Shown piece by piece: positions 10,892 to 22,025 of a stretch of DNA of 64,000 bases. Under the pieces are notes generated by a model. That model worked only from the letters and a program-made list of their open reading frames with translations. It had not been told where the DNA came from and ran no database searches. Source of the DNA: Eutypella sp. D-1. Lineage: Eukaryota > Ascomycota > Sordariomycetes > Xylariales > Diatrypaceae. The stretch covers positions 1,116,001 through 1,180,000 of the forward strand of contig JAJTTP010000003.1 of assembly GCA_023313575.1 (NCBI GenBank). Direction: 5' to 3'. Made by a program: the position numbers and the translations under genes. Positions within the stretch are counted from its first letter, which is position 1. The number at the start of each line of letters is the position of its first letter.

Positions 10892-13623
10892 AGCGTCCCA
10901 AGGGGTCTTTCAAAAGTGGACTTGCAGATTTAGATGATCCCTCGATCCCCTCTGGTGGTGTCGAGAGCGTAGCTTGTCCCGGTCGTGTCCAGCCTATCCG
11001 ACCTATCAGGATTCCCGACTTGATGTTTATCAACCCGGTCAATACTGATAGACGCGGGGGTCAGTTACTCGATTCGGGAAATGCTTGGTCTCATCGCACC
11101 CACGCACCACGGCGCACATCTCACATCTGGGCCTTGATCTCTCACCTACGTACATGAGGAGATTTCCGGGATGCAAGGTGTTGCAGGCAAATAGTCGGCG
11201 CTGAACCCAGGTAAGTGGCAGAGTGGGTAGGTGGGCCAGCTGAGCAGAGACAAAAAAAGAAATCTTTGCTTTTGTTACCGGGGTTAGATATTAGATTCAT
11301 CCAAAAGGGTTGGGATGTCGGTTGGGATTCCCATAATACGAGAGAAAAGCCGTGTTGTTGTTTATGTAAACGTAAACGAACGGGCAATGCTATTAGCCAC
11401 ACTGCAAGTGACTGAGATGACTGAGAGACCTCAGGAATCTAACTCTAGGTAGGTAATTTTAAAATTGGCCACCCACCTGGTCATCTAGAAGCTGGGAAGG
11501 CGCATTAAAAGGAATTCTATATTCACAATGGGGAAGAGCATCTCATATCGTTCAGTCTGGACAAGGAAGCAGCTAGGGAGATAAGGTTTGCCTCCCCCCT
11601 TGTCGGTAACACTTGCTGCTCAAGTGCTGGGTTGGAGTGAGTTGGGAGAAAGACGGGAATGACTTCGTCCACTCCCTCCCGAGGTCTAACCCCCCCCCCC
11701 CTGCCACTGCCGTGTACAACACGAACGAGGCGCTTGCTGCTTGCTCGTAACAGAAACAAAATGTGGGACATGGAATTTTACCACCAGTGACTTCCTCTCA
11801 GGTCTAGTGCCACTTCCCGTTGTCATGATTGTAGGACCGCAACTATCCGACTTGAAGTTGGACGAGATTGATACTTTTCCCTAGGCCAGAAGCTACTTAC
11901 AATACACTCATATCTGCTTGGTTGCATACCAGGCTACCTAGGTACATGAGCACAGAACGGCGGTGTCCCCGAAGACGGCAGGGTGGGTGAATTACTACTT
12001 AATCCACTTGTGACGGGTCTGATGCGTTTGACAAGTCGATGGGGTCTACAGGTAAAATTTTTTTTCTCTTGATGAGTTGTTGTATTGACTGCATTGGTTA
12101 TGGGCAGATAAGTAGGACGGTCTCCTGGGGTACTTACTGCAAGTAACATGTGACATTCTCCCACTCTTGAAACTGGGTAGGCATACTACTTAGGTAGGTG
12201 TAGAGGCGAGAGGTAATGGAAGGTCGTCCCTTCTTTCCATAGTATCCTTGTCTCTCCTTGCCCTACTCCTACCTAGGCTGTCAACGGGTACTATCAGTTA
12301 TCTGGGGATGGCAAGGTATGGATGATATGTAATTGAGTACCCAATGTATTACGAGTGAGACACACTACTACGTAGGACCTAAACATCTATGATGGGCAAA
12401 AGGGCATTCGGTTCTCGAACCAGAGATCTGAGACCTTTCTGGTCGGTCTGCTTCGGATTGATGAATTCTTTCCATGATTGGGGATTACAAACATCGTCAG
12501 ATCACGGGCAAGATATCCGGTTGGGTGATGGGGACAAGAGGCCAACGGGTGACAGCATTAACGTACAAGCCTACATACCTACATAGAGGTATGTACCTAC
12601 CTACCTACCTGGGTACATACCTGTACTTTAGGTACCTACATGTGTAGGTAGTATTTTAGGTACCTACCTAGGTAGTATTATAATCGTTCCCCATACGTAC
12701 ATATTTGCATACATGTCAATATATATACATACATGGTGGGGAGACAGGAGAACCCCACGCATTTACTATACCCCTGCAGTACAATATCACGTCCCTATCG
12801 TCCTCGCTCAAGCATATCTCCAGGAGATACCTACCTAGGTAGGTAGGTATTCTTCCCAGTTTCGACCACATTTTGTTATCAAGCATCTCCTTGGCCTACA
12901 TATCCTTTATCGCTTTATCTCGTCTGACACTATTACATGCAAGCCTCAATACAACTGCGCCCACCTCGGCGGGAAATCCCACTCTCTTGATAACTCAGAC
13001 TTGCCTCAATGGCCAAGCAAGCGAGTCAATATACAAACAAGTCTCTTCCCGTCACCACACTGGATTTGTTTATCTTTCCTTCCTTCGCAACCTACTGCTG
13101 CTGAGGCGGCGGTGGCGGCGGTGGCGGCAGCAGCCAATTAATCATACACAGCCCGTATGCAGACAACCATGGTGACGCACATCCTTCCCGATCACGACGG
13201 CCGCTCGCTTCGGTAATGTGTCCGAGGCCCTGATTCATACTTTACGTTTTGATGAGAGCAGGGTGGCGGTGTCTTTATACAGACGCCATATATCAAGACA
13301 GGTAGGTTACCGAATGATCACTCATCGCGACCCGGAAAATGTGATGTGGCAAGATACAACACTCAATCTTGTAATGTAATGATGACACCCCGTCACCAAT
13401 GTCTCTCGTGGCCCAGCATTACTGTACACTATTTGGGAACCATACCCTTTGTCCAATCTGCCCGCCCTTTGTTTCCTTAATAATGCCCTAGTCGCTCGGT
13501 GGTAACGAGACCAACCTCTCATAATCCATGTACCTCGTGCACCCCATGATATAACGAAAAAGGGGGAAGGGGATAAAGAAGGTAGCACAACGTGGTATAG
13601 CCCGCCGACCTAACCACGGAAAC
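10892..13623. other. Intergenic region, about 2.7 kb, with a palindrome island
   Basis: No supportable coding exon. It contains a 12-base C run at 11690-11701 and a dense cluster of AGGTACCT-type palindromes (separate entry). A frame at 12873-13175 has no recognisable features and is probably chance. Confidence 0.5.
12571..12680. repeat. Island of ACCTACCT/AGGTACCT palindromic repeats
   Basis: About 110 bases consist almost entirely of CTACATACCTAC, ACCTACCTACCT, AGGTACCTAC and CCTACCTAGGTAG units in both orientations, so the stretch can fold on itself in many registers. A further copy, CCTACCTAGGTAGGTAGG, lies near 12831-12848. The same motif recurs in most intergenic regions of the window. 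Confidence 0.7.
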
Positions 13624-14406
13624 CTAGACGGAAGGCCTTGACGATGGGGCGGGGCTGCCCGGCTTGTGGGCGTGGGAGATCCCAATGACCTTGCGCAGGA
13701 GAACGAGGTGGTAGCCGGCGAGTGTGAGGATGGCAAGCTCGAGGGGCACAAGCGCTACGGAGAGATATAGCGCGGTCCTGCTCTGTCCGCACAGCGCGCC
13801 GAAGTGCGGCTTCCCGGCCGTGTTCGCGAACCCCCACTGACAACTCCAGCTCTGCAACGTGTCCGCCGTCGTCGAGGCATTGACCGCGTAGAATAGGATC
13901 ATGGCCACCATGACCGCCGCGAAGCCTACCGCCGGCGCCGCGAACGTGAGCGGCGTGTGGATCGTGGACCTCTTCCTCAGCTGTGGGCGAATGTGTTAGC
14001 GCTATACTGATCGTTGTTCCCTCCGGAAGCCGGCAGCGGCCCCGGCCCTCGGGGTAGTAGGTGCCAAGCTTACTGTCTGGACCTTGCTAAAGACGAGTGA
14101 CACAGCATTCGCCAGCACAACGATGACGCTGCAGACCACCAGCGCCATTGTGGGGCGGAGGTCGAACTTGTTCGGCCACAGCGGCAAATTGTACTCCCTC
14201 GGAAGGTGGGTCGCGTTGTAAACCGCGAGGGAATTCGCCGAGGTTCCGAGGACCGCAAGACCGCAAAGCAGCGCGAGGCCGGTAAGGCCGATGCGCGCGC
14301 TGTCGACCAGGCGGATCGCCTTTAGGCGTGACTGGTACTGTGTGTCTTGGTGGCTGTCGGTCTCGAAGTCCGAGTGCGACGCCGGGCCTTTGCGTTCGGA
14401 GGACAT
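13624..14406 (-). CDS. Uncharacterised four-helix membrane protein
   Basis: Two exons (14406-14074 and 13980-13624), with a 93-base GTAAGC...CACAG intron in phase 0, encode 229 residues. The short Ser/Glu/Asp-rich N-terminus lacks a signal peptide. Four hydrophobic segments lie at about residues 38-62, 86-107, 119-143 and 185-210. The loop between helices 1 and 2 carries an NAT glycosylation sequon and aromatic/Pro residues. The loop between helices 3 and 4 has three Cys (WSCQWG, ALCGQ region) and a second NAS sequon, suggesting both loops face outside. The C-terminal tail is short, basic and Pro/Ser-rich. This topology is like MARVEL/claudin-type fungal membrane proteins, but I cannot assign a family. 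The start was chosen at MSSERKG, because the frame further upstream is of a different composition. Confidence 0.75.
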
Positions 14407-17400
14407 TTTGGGGACGAGAAGAGCAAACGTTTCGTATTTTGACTCGAGCGGTTTCAACGGAACAATAATTATAGCGAGTAAAGAAGCAGAACCCAGTTCC
14501 GTCAGGAGAAATAAATGTACGCAGAAGAGAAAATAGAGAAAGACGAAGAAGAAAACTAAAGGAAACTGGAGCAGTTGTGGTTTGGGTGAAAGCTGTCCGA
14601 GAAAGAAGAAAAGTAAGATCGACCTACAAATGGGGAGCGCATCCAAATATGAATAAAATTGCCTACACAAACGAATACAGCGACGACGGCATATTACTTA
14701 GCCGCTCGCGTTCCGGCTAGTCATGCAGCACTACCTGGCTCCGAGGAGTGTGGTGGCATCTGCCATCACGCATCGCGCGCCGGGAATGCTACGGTCTATG
14801 TAGGTATGTATGATGTGCGAAGGCTTCTTTCTAAGGATATCCTCCGTTCATTTTAGCCTTAAGAGCCCTTCGTCTCACCTCTCTCAGAGAGCAGCGACGC
14901 GCCCATGCAAGCCGGGGGTGGGGCTGTTGCCGGCTGCACCATGGATCACACACGGCGCGGGATGGACTATCCTATCCTACCTCGCGTCTATCATTCTCGA
15001 CTTAGAAGCAAACCTACTGGAGAAGTAAGAAGAGCTAGCTACCTGCGTATGGCCTGGCCAACCCCAGGAATCCATCCATATAAGCGAAGGGAGGTGAAGG
15101 GCCACGCACGGGAAGAGGAAAGACGTGATGGAGGCCGCGCTTAGGTACGAGAGAACAGATCTAATCTGGGAAGCAGCTTGGGTAGTTTCGTCGCGTAATT
15201 GGTCGGGGGGTTGCGATGAGGCCCGAGACCGGGACCCGCCCGGCGCTTAAATCGCGCCTAGCGCCGGGGACCTCGCCATCCCGCCGGCCAATAGGGAGGA
15301 TATACCACTACCACTACTCCTGACCCCTGCGCTTCCCTCCTTCCAGCGCCCTTTGTGTGGTGCCAATTGGGGGTAACGGGCCAGTCCAGGCCAGCTTCTA
15401 CACGACTACCTCTACCATTGCCTCCCTGGTTTACACCGTCGAAGGGGGGAGAGACGAGATGTATGCTTTTTTCGAATCTGTTCGAGGTCTCCTTAATGAC
15501 CATGAATGATATTTGCGGCACCCTGATAGTCCAGGGGAACTCAACCGGTTGTTTAATCGCTATGCCATTTCCAGATAGACATACTCACGCAGTCGACAAC
15601 AGGACCGTAGTCAGGTACTCTACCCCTGCCTGTTCAGTGCTATCAGTGGTCGTATGTAGTAGTAGGCCGACGTGTAATTTAGGTAACTCAGACGCGCTTT
15701 CAGATTGAACAGGTGCATAGTTATCTTATATTTCATTATACAGGCTATCTGATTCCCACATTTCGAACAAGCCTTTCCTTGCTTGTGGCCTAGACAGTGG
15801 AAGTCATGTCCCCTGTCCCATCTCATGCCTGTTAACGACCAGATTCCTTCCCCACCCCCCAAGCCGATGACTCGCATAGCCCTCCCTACTGCGCAAGCCC
15901 GACCCAGCCGGTCGGTCAGTGGCCAATGACCTGAGGACCATCCCGGCAATCTGTTCTGTTCATCGGACCCGTTCGTCAGCCCCATATGCATTCATATCGC
16001 ACCCGCCGCGTGGCGAGGTTCAGTGACAAGGAAGGGAGCAGAAACGAGGACCTACGGGATTCAGCCGACGTGGCAGACACTCTCTTCTAGGTCCCGAGCC
16101 TCAACCATTTCAGACCGAGAAAGGAACGGGCGGGCATGAGTAGCCACGATGCCGGGACTTCCGGGTCCACTTGGGCGTCGGCGCGCTCGTTGTGCCTTTC
16201 GGCGACGTAGTCGAAGTGCGAGTAGAGGCTCTCCATGTCTTGGTGGGAGAACATCGTAGTGGGTTGGCCAGTGTAAGGATAAGTAGGCTGGTGGTAGAAA
16301 GGAGGTATGGGGTGAGAACAAGTCCGTTCTGTTGTCTGGCGGTGGTGGTCGTAGTATCTCTGGATAGTCGCTGTGTAGAACTGATAAGTGATCGCGGATG
16401 TTCAAAGGGGGCGGTTGCAACAAGCCGGTCATATATAGTTATGTTGTGAGGCCTGGAGATGACATCGAGGAAACACTTCCCGTCCCCTGAGACGAAGGGA
16501 GTATGCAGCCTCGTCTTGTTAATACCATGAACGCTTCAGTAGTTGGCTCCTTAGATGTTGGAGTTGGTGTTGCACCGCATTTAGCACAAATGAAACGCCC
16601 AAACCGACTCCGGTGGGGGCCGTCCATACGTATTGAATAAGAACGCCGTATCGTTAAAGCGTATCTTGCATTATTGCCTCTAATTGTTGCTCGTTGTTAT
16701 TGACTATGTTGATAATTACTGTCTCTTCATTTCTATTGATTTAAGGCCGCAGAGTCATGTATACAAGGTTTATCGGTCCGCATTGTCGCGGTAGAGGCTT
16801 TAGGGTCCGTAGTGTGTCTCATGAAAGCTTGAGCGATGGAATGTTCCTATCTTGCCTTCGCCATAATGGAATTAATTTATCGATGACACCACCGGTTGGA
16901 TTCATGCCCATGTCTTCGCCGTGCATCTCGAGGAACAAAGACGTTGTATAGGAGGATCCAGCGACCAACACTAAGCCCCAACATTTCAATCCTCCTGCAG
17001 CGTTGGACTAAAGCCACTAACTACCCTTCGCAGCGCTATCGCACATATAGAAGTTGAAATTACATGGTATAACCTACTACCACCTACTCCAAGGTGGGGG
17101 CGATGAGGCGGCAACCACATGCTTTGAGGAATTCAGAAGATATATATAAATCAGTAAGGGTTACATCAAAGTAGGTTCTCGGGTGCGGGGGCAGCTATAA
17201 AAAGACATTAGAATGCAACGTCGGCGATCGTTCGGCCCTTCGCGCGGTATCACAGGAATGCAACCACATTATCGGGTATGAAGCTCTGCTAACTAGATAT
17301 CAGAGCCAAGACCTCAGGGACCCAGTTAGACGTGCCTCCTGATCGTTGAGCTGGGCGATATTGTTATTTGCTCCAGGCAGGATACCATACCGATGGCCGA

Positions 17401-17411
17401 GGTCGACAGGA
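14407..17411. other. Intergenic region, about 3 kb, with unassigned protein-like frames
   Basis: Apart from the minus-strand stretch listed separately at 16061-16627, nothing here is supportable as a gene. Frames near 15355-15708 (+) and 15620-15991 (-) lack domains and codon bias. A TATATATAAAT stretch lies near 17140. Confidence 0.4.
16061..16627 (-). other. Possible uncharacterised gene or gene relic
   Basis: Two adjacent minus-strand stretches read more like protein than the surrounding DNA. The first starts at 16627 and encodes a Cys-containing segment (RFGRFICAKCGATPTP). The second, in another frame about 16400-16090, reads FYTATIQRYYDHH, then a Pro/Tyr-rich stretch, then MESLYSHFDYVAERHNERAD, and ends at a stop. 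An acceptor-like TTATCAG precedes the second, but I cannot find a donor that joins them in frame, so this may be a decayed gene or chance. Further upstream (about 17010-16820) another open stretch contains LFLEMHGEDMGMNPTGGVID. No family is recognised. Confidence 0.25.
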
Positions 17412-19323
17412 CTAGTCAAATCCGGTCCATTCTTCCTCGTCTGCACCATCTCCATCGGGGCTGCCGCTACCACTCTCGGCGCTTGCGTCCTCCTCCGAGT
17501 CGTCCATCACCACTTCCACTCCCTCGTTTTCATATGTTTCAAGCGAAGCAGACACGACCTCTTCAGCATGCGGGGAGCCGGACCTCCGCGCGGCCTTAAG
17601 TGTCGGCATACCCAGAACGTCGCGAACGATGCGCCCGTCTTCGTCTCTAACGTAAGGGCCGTCATAGTCATCACTTGGGGGCGTCGCGTCGCGCACAAAG
17701 CCCGCTACGAAGAACCCCATGACGCCGCCGCCGTCGTCCTTGTATGAGCGGATGCAAGCCTCCGCGACCTCCTCCTCGTCGCCATCGCTATCACCGCTGT
17801 AGGCGTCGCGCCGTCCGCGGATGGGCCACTCACGCATCCCGCGTACCTGCTCGCGGCGCGTAAGTATGCGCCAGCCCCGGCGCCGCGCGACGTCAGACCG
17901 CAGCGCGCGCAGCACGACGCGCTCGTTCTCCTCTGTGTGCACCGAGCACGTCGAGTACGTCACCTTCCTGGCGGCCGGGAACTCGAGTGCGTGTAGTAGC
18001 AGCGTCAGCTGAAACGAAGACAGCGCCTCCAGCCGCGCCTGGAGCTCCCGCTCCGTCGCCACCACCGTCTCCGCCCCGTCGTCATCGACGAAGACTTCCT
18101 GCGGCTTCTTCCCGGCAGTCTCATCGCCGTTTCCGCGCTTGCGCTTGCGGCTGCTATTGCCGTCGCTCTTGTTCCCGGCCGCTTTCTTAGCGGGTCCCAC
18201 ACCCAGAGGTTCTTGGGGAAGGTGGAGGGGCGGCGGAGCATCGCGCCCGACGATTCCGCTCCCCGAGCAGCTGGGGTCGAGGAGCAGGGCGCCGACGTCC
18301 TTAAATATGCCAGCGCGCGGGTCAGCTCTGAGGAAGTCCTGCGCGAAGTTTATGCGGACCGTGTCCCTGGCGCCGGCGAGCCCGACCATCTTGTCCAGGG
18401 TTCGGGCGCGGTTCCTGTCCTTCTCGAATGCGTAGATCTTTTGTGCGTGCGACCCCTCCTCAACGACGGTGCGCGAGCGCAACAGCGCGGCGAGGTGCGT
18501 AGTCTTGTTGCCTGGCGCCGCGCAGGAGTCGATGACGTCGCCATCGCTTGGCAGGGGGTCGAGGAGATAGGCCGGGAAGCACGACGCCTTGTCCTGGAGG
18601 ATGATGGCGCCGGCGGCGTACGCCCCAGTCTTGGTGAATTCAAAGCTCGGCGACACGGCCAGGAGGTTCGGGATGTGTTCATCCACGTAGTAGGATGGCC
18701 TTCCCGGGGAGGCGCCAGCGCCCACACCCATAACCTCTCTGATGCTGTACACCCTTGTGAAGTTCTTGAAAGTACTGTCGAGCTGGTCTTCAAGTGTTGT
18801 CTTCAGAGTGTTGACGCGCACCCATCGCGGGTACCGAGCGGCTTCGCCCAGGTACTCGGCATCTATCTGCTGTCGCAAGGCGTCTGTTGACCCGGCTTTC
18901 CTCCGTATCCGTGCCCTAGTCAGTTCCGCGTTTAAGCGAGCCTTGTGCCTCTCGATTGAAATCCGCAGGCCATGGGTCGCGGGAAGCGCAATACCTCGCT
19001 TAGAGAGCAGAAAATCGTGAACCAGCAAGAGCGCGAGGAGAGGAGACAGCTTCGAGAGGCACCAAGTCAAGTTAACATCTGGTCACTAGCCACCTAGGTA
19101 GTCTCAGGGGCCGTGAGAGAGCGTAGCTTACCTTCTTCTCGAGCCCCAGAAGCCCCGAGGCGTCAATGACTTCCTTGAGCACGGGGCTCCATTTGGAGGT
19201 CTCCAATGCTAGGGCATAGACCTGCTGCGGGGGGGATTTCAGGTCTTTCCTCGTGAAGATGCGGTTCTTCAGACTACCCTCGGAAGCTGATAAAATCCCG
19301 GCGACCTCGTGATACAGAGACAT
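17412..19323 (-). CDS. rcm1: 25S/28S rRNA cytosine-C5 methyltransferase (Rcm1/NSUN5 family)
   Basis: Two exons (19323-19132 and 19049-17412) with an 82-base GTAAGC intron in phase 0 encode 609 residues. RNA-binding N-terminal features include PRWVRVNTLK at about 138-147. The SAM-binding core has DSCAAPGNKTTHLA at 238-251. Motif IV, DPSCSGSG at 322-329, holds one of the two Cys residues used by NOL1/NOP2/Sun enzymes (Cys325). Motif VI, TYSTCSVHTEENE near 427-439, holds the other (Cys431). The early SLYHEVAGIL and the order of motifs point to the Rcm1/NSUN5 branch, which methylates one cytosine of large-subunit rRNA in the nucleolus. A Lys/Arg/Asp/Glu-rich insertion (about 345-395, with RKRKRG) lies between motifs IV and VI, and an acidic tail follows the catalytic domain; these are linker-like fungal additions. 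Both catalytic Cys are intact, so I expect an active enzyme. Confidence 0.92.
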
Positions 19324-22025
19324 CGTTTATGGACCAGTCGCGAGCGCATGTTGCGACGCTGCTCTTTATCCACCTCCGGCGCGCGAGGAACGGCCGAGCT
19401 GACAAGGACTGCAAATTTTAGAAGAGTTGCATGTGATTTTCTGAGTCTCGGTATGAATTCCATACACCTGGTATCCATGGATGTATTGAACTTATCCTCC
19501 AGCTTACCAGCCAAAAAGCTTATCAGGCGATAAGATTGGGACTCAGATCCACTAAAACCCACTGTATACCTAGGTACTTAAGTACTTAGCTTTAACAACG
19601 GTACGCCAAGACTTTTAGACGGCCCGGTAGTCTGTTCCATGCGGCCCGCTCTGCAGCTCTGAACTCTCCAGCCTACGGAGTACAATGATATCAAGGTACC
19701 TACTATGGGTATTCAAAGGTTATACATAAGTATATAAAACTGACGCTTAACATGTGACGGCATTGTTTCCACGTTTTTCATGCCTATGAAATATATTTTC
19801 CTTCCATCGGTTTCGATCGCATGATGTGATGCTTTCGTCGTCATCTTATCGTTGTATTCAATCCGAAGTCATATGGGCGCAACCGTTGATGTTAAGGCTC
19901 AGGCATTATTCCTAATACTTAAGTAGGCTTGCAGGCAGGCAATTAACTTGTAGCCTACCTTATATGTATAAAGCGCGAATAGTTAATCGTCAAGACTTCT
20001 TTGCACTCAACACAGTTTCTAGGAATTACACTTATATATAAGATGGTGATTGTCGAAATCCTTTTGGTCTCGTTGAGTACGGGGTAATCCCCCTTAGCGC
20101 TAAGATCTTAGATCAAAGCGCGATTATTGAAGCCATCGCAAGGGAGCCAATCAACATCCTCACCAGAGAGGCGGAATTCAGCACATACCGAAGATATAAG
20201 ACCAACGGAGGCTGGATTCGATATCCGCCCGAATCCCGCCCGGGACCTGCATAGTGGATTTATAAAATCTAGAACAGGTAAAAGGTAAAACGGTTATCCG
20301 CGCGGCGTTCTTAACAGTTCCAAATATAAAGTTTCTACCCCTACTACCCTGTCAACTATCCTCAGATATCAGTATCCAAGGGTGTACACTCTGGCCCGTA
20401 CCTTCTTCGTTTGCCCCGCACCGAAGCACCGCACCGGCACTACTGCAAACTTGGAAACCTGACGGACAGTAATATCGGTAGCATCGGTACACGAGACCAT
20501 CGAGTCACCACTCGCGGAGTCCCGCAACGCGGAATGCTCGCCGTGGCCCGTCAAACATGAAAGAGATCACAGAAAACGGGTGGTAAAGAAAGTGATGGCA
20601 CGAGTACTCGATTCCGACAAGGTGACTTAGCCGGTTTAATGTGGAGGAACAATTCATTGATGAGATGGTAGTCTCGCAATTAGCAAGGGGGTGGACAAGC
20701 TATAGATTAAAGGCAAGAATCGAACCCTTGCGGTTGCTACGTAATCTTTGCCATAAAACAGATGTTATTAAGGGTGGCATAGACACGCTAGGGTATCTTC
20801 AATGCACCGACCGGACTTTACAAGCCGGCTTTGCATTAAGTTAAGTGGTAAATTCGGTGCTAGTTGGGTAGTCGAGGAACTTAAGCCGCTCCCCCCTTTA
20901 TGGGAGGAACTAAAATAACTCTTTTCTATTGCTTCGATGAACCTCGGCTCCCTGAGCTAGCTCCTCGAAAATTCTTAGATATATTGTTAGATCAATCGGT
21001 CCTTCCAAGCTAGGGGCTTAGGCGGTATTCGCAGTCAACTTCGAAAGTTTTCTATCCAGCATTGGACCGAACGACTTTACATAATAAATCGGCGGTTCGG
21101 GCGGAGAAACCGGTCGAAATAACGGCGTGCGCTGTCATCATGGGTAACACCGAGTACCGAATAGCCCGAGTTGTGGCGGCAACCTGTTCCTTGGTTAGGT
21201 CGTTCCCTGGGTAAGAGAGGAGAACAGAACGAGAACGAGAACGATACCGAGAGACAGGTTCGGGTGCTACATCCCGACTACCAGCCCCTATCTAGTCCGC
21301 GGACCAGTCGAATGACCAGCGTTAGGGCTGAAAATAGAGCCGCAAAACTTAGTTGATCCGGCTGGGCATTGCATGCCAACAACTGTGATAATCGCGTGGA
21401 AAACGGGATTGTGATCACGATACTCTTACAAATGGACAGGGGCGTTGCCGCGTCCTCCCATCCAAATATGTACTTCACTGTATAGTATGTAGCCATAAAG
21501 ATGTAGCGTATGATTGAAGCTATGATATCAAACTAATTGTATATGATCAACGCCGGCTGGTATACTCGCAGGACGCTCTGAGTGACTTCCCTAGTATTGG
21601 AGCAAGTAGAAGATAGTCACTCAGTTCAAAACATGTGCGAGGGTGCTTTCCTTTCCGCTAGGATCTCGTTCAATCGGTATACGAGATGACCTCAGACTTC
21701 CAGCCAAGAGCAGAGATCCCACCGGCGATGTAAGCAGTCATGATAGGAGGGAAAATGGGACGACTAAAGTTGGTGGCGCCGCTACCTAGCTGAGTTAGGG
21801 ACCCGGTTTAGCCGTCCCGAGGTCTAACTCCAAATCCGCCGTCAACAAATTCCGTTGTTGACAAATTATGCGCATATGCGTGCATACATATATATTTGTA
21901 GGCCCTGGTCGGAATTCCGGACTGGGGCCTAGTCTCGATTGAAAGCAATTATCATAGACTTGTTGCGCTTCTGAACCCCGGGTATATGCTCATTCGTCAT
22001 ATAGGTATAGATCAGAAAACTGAAA
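19324..22025. other. Intergenic region, about 2.7 kb
   Basis: No supportable gene. A 97-codon minus frame overlaps the Rcm1 start and is likely chance. AGGTACTTAAGTACTT palindromes lie near 19571, a GAGAAC tandem near 21221-21252, an inverted repeat CAACAAATTCCGTTGTTG at about 21843, and TATA-like TATATAT near 21888, roughly 130 bases before the MFS start. The stretch 20640-21050 may contain remnants of an old repeat, but I cannot name it. Confidence 0.45.

Noticed and set aside
20700..20800. A minus-strand GGTTCGATTC sequence resembling a tRNA B box
   Set aside because: The flanking bases form a 5-base stem around a 9-base loop instead of the 7-base T-loop, and no acceptor or D-arm can be drawn at the right distance.
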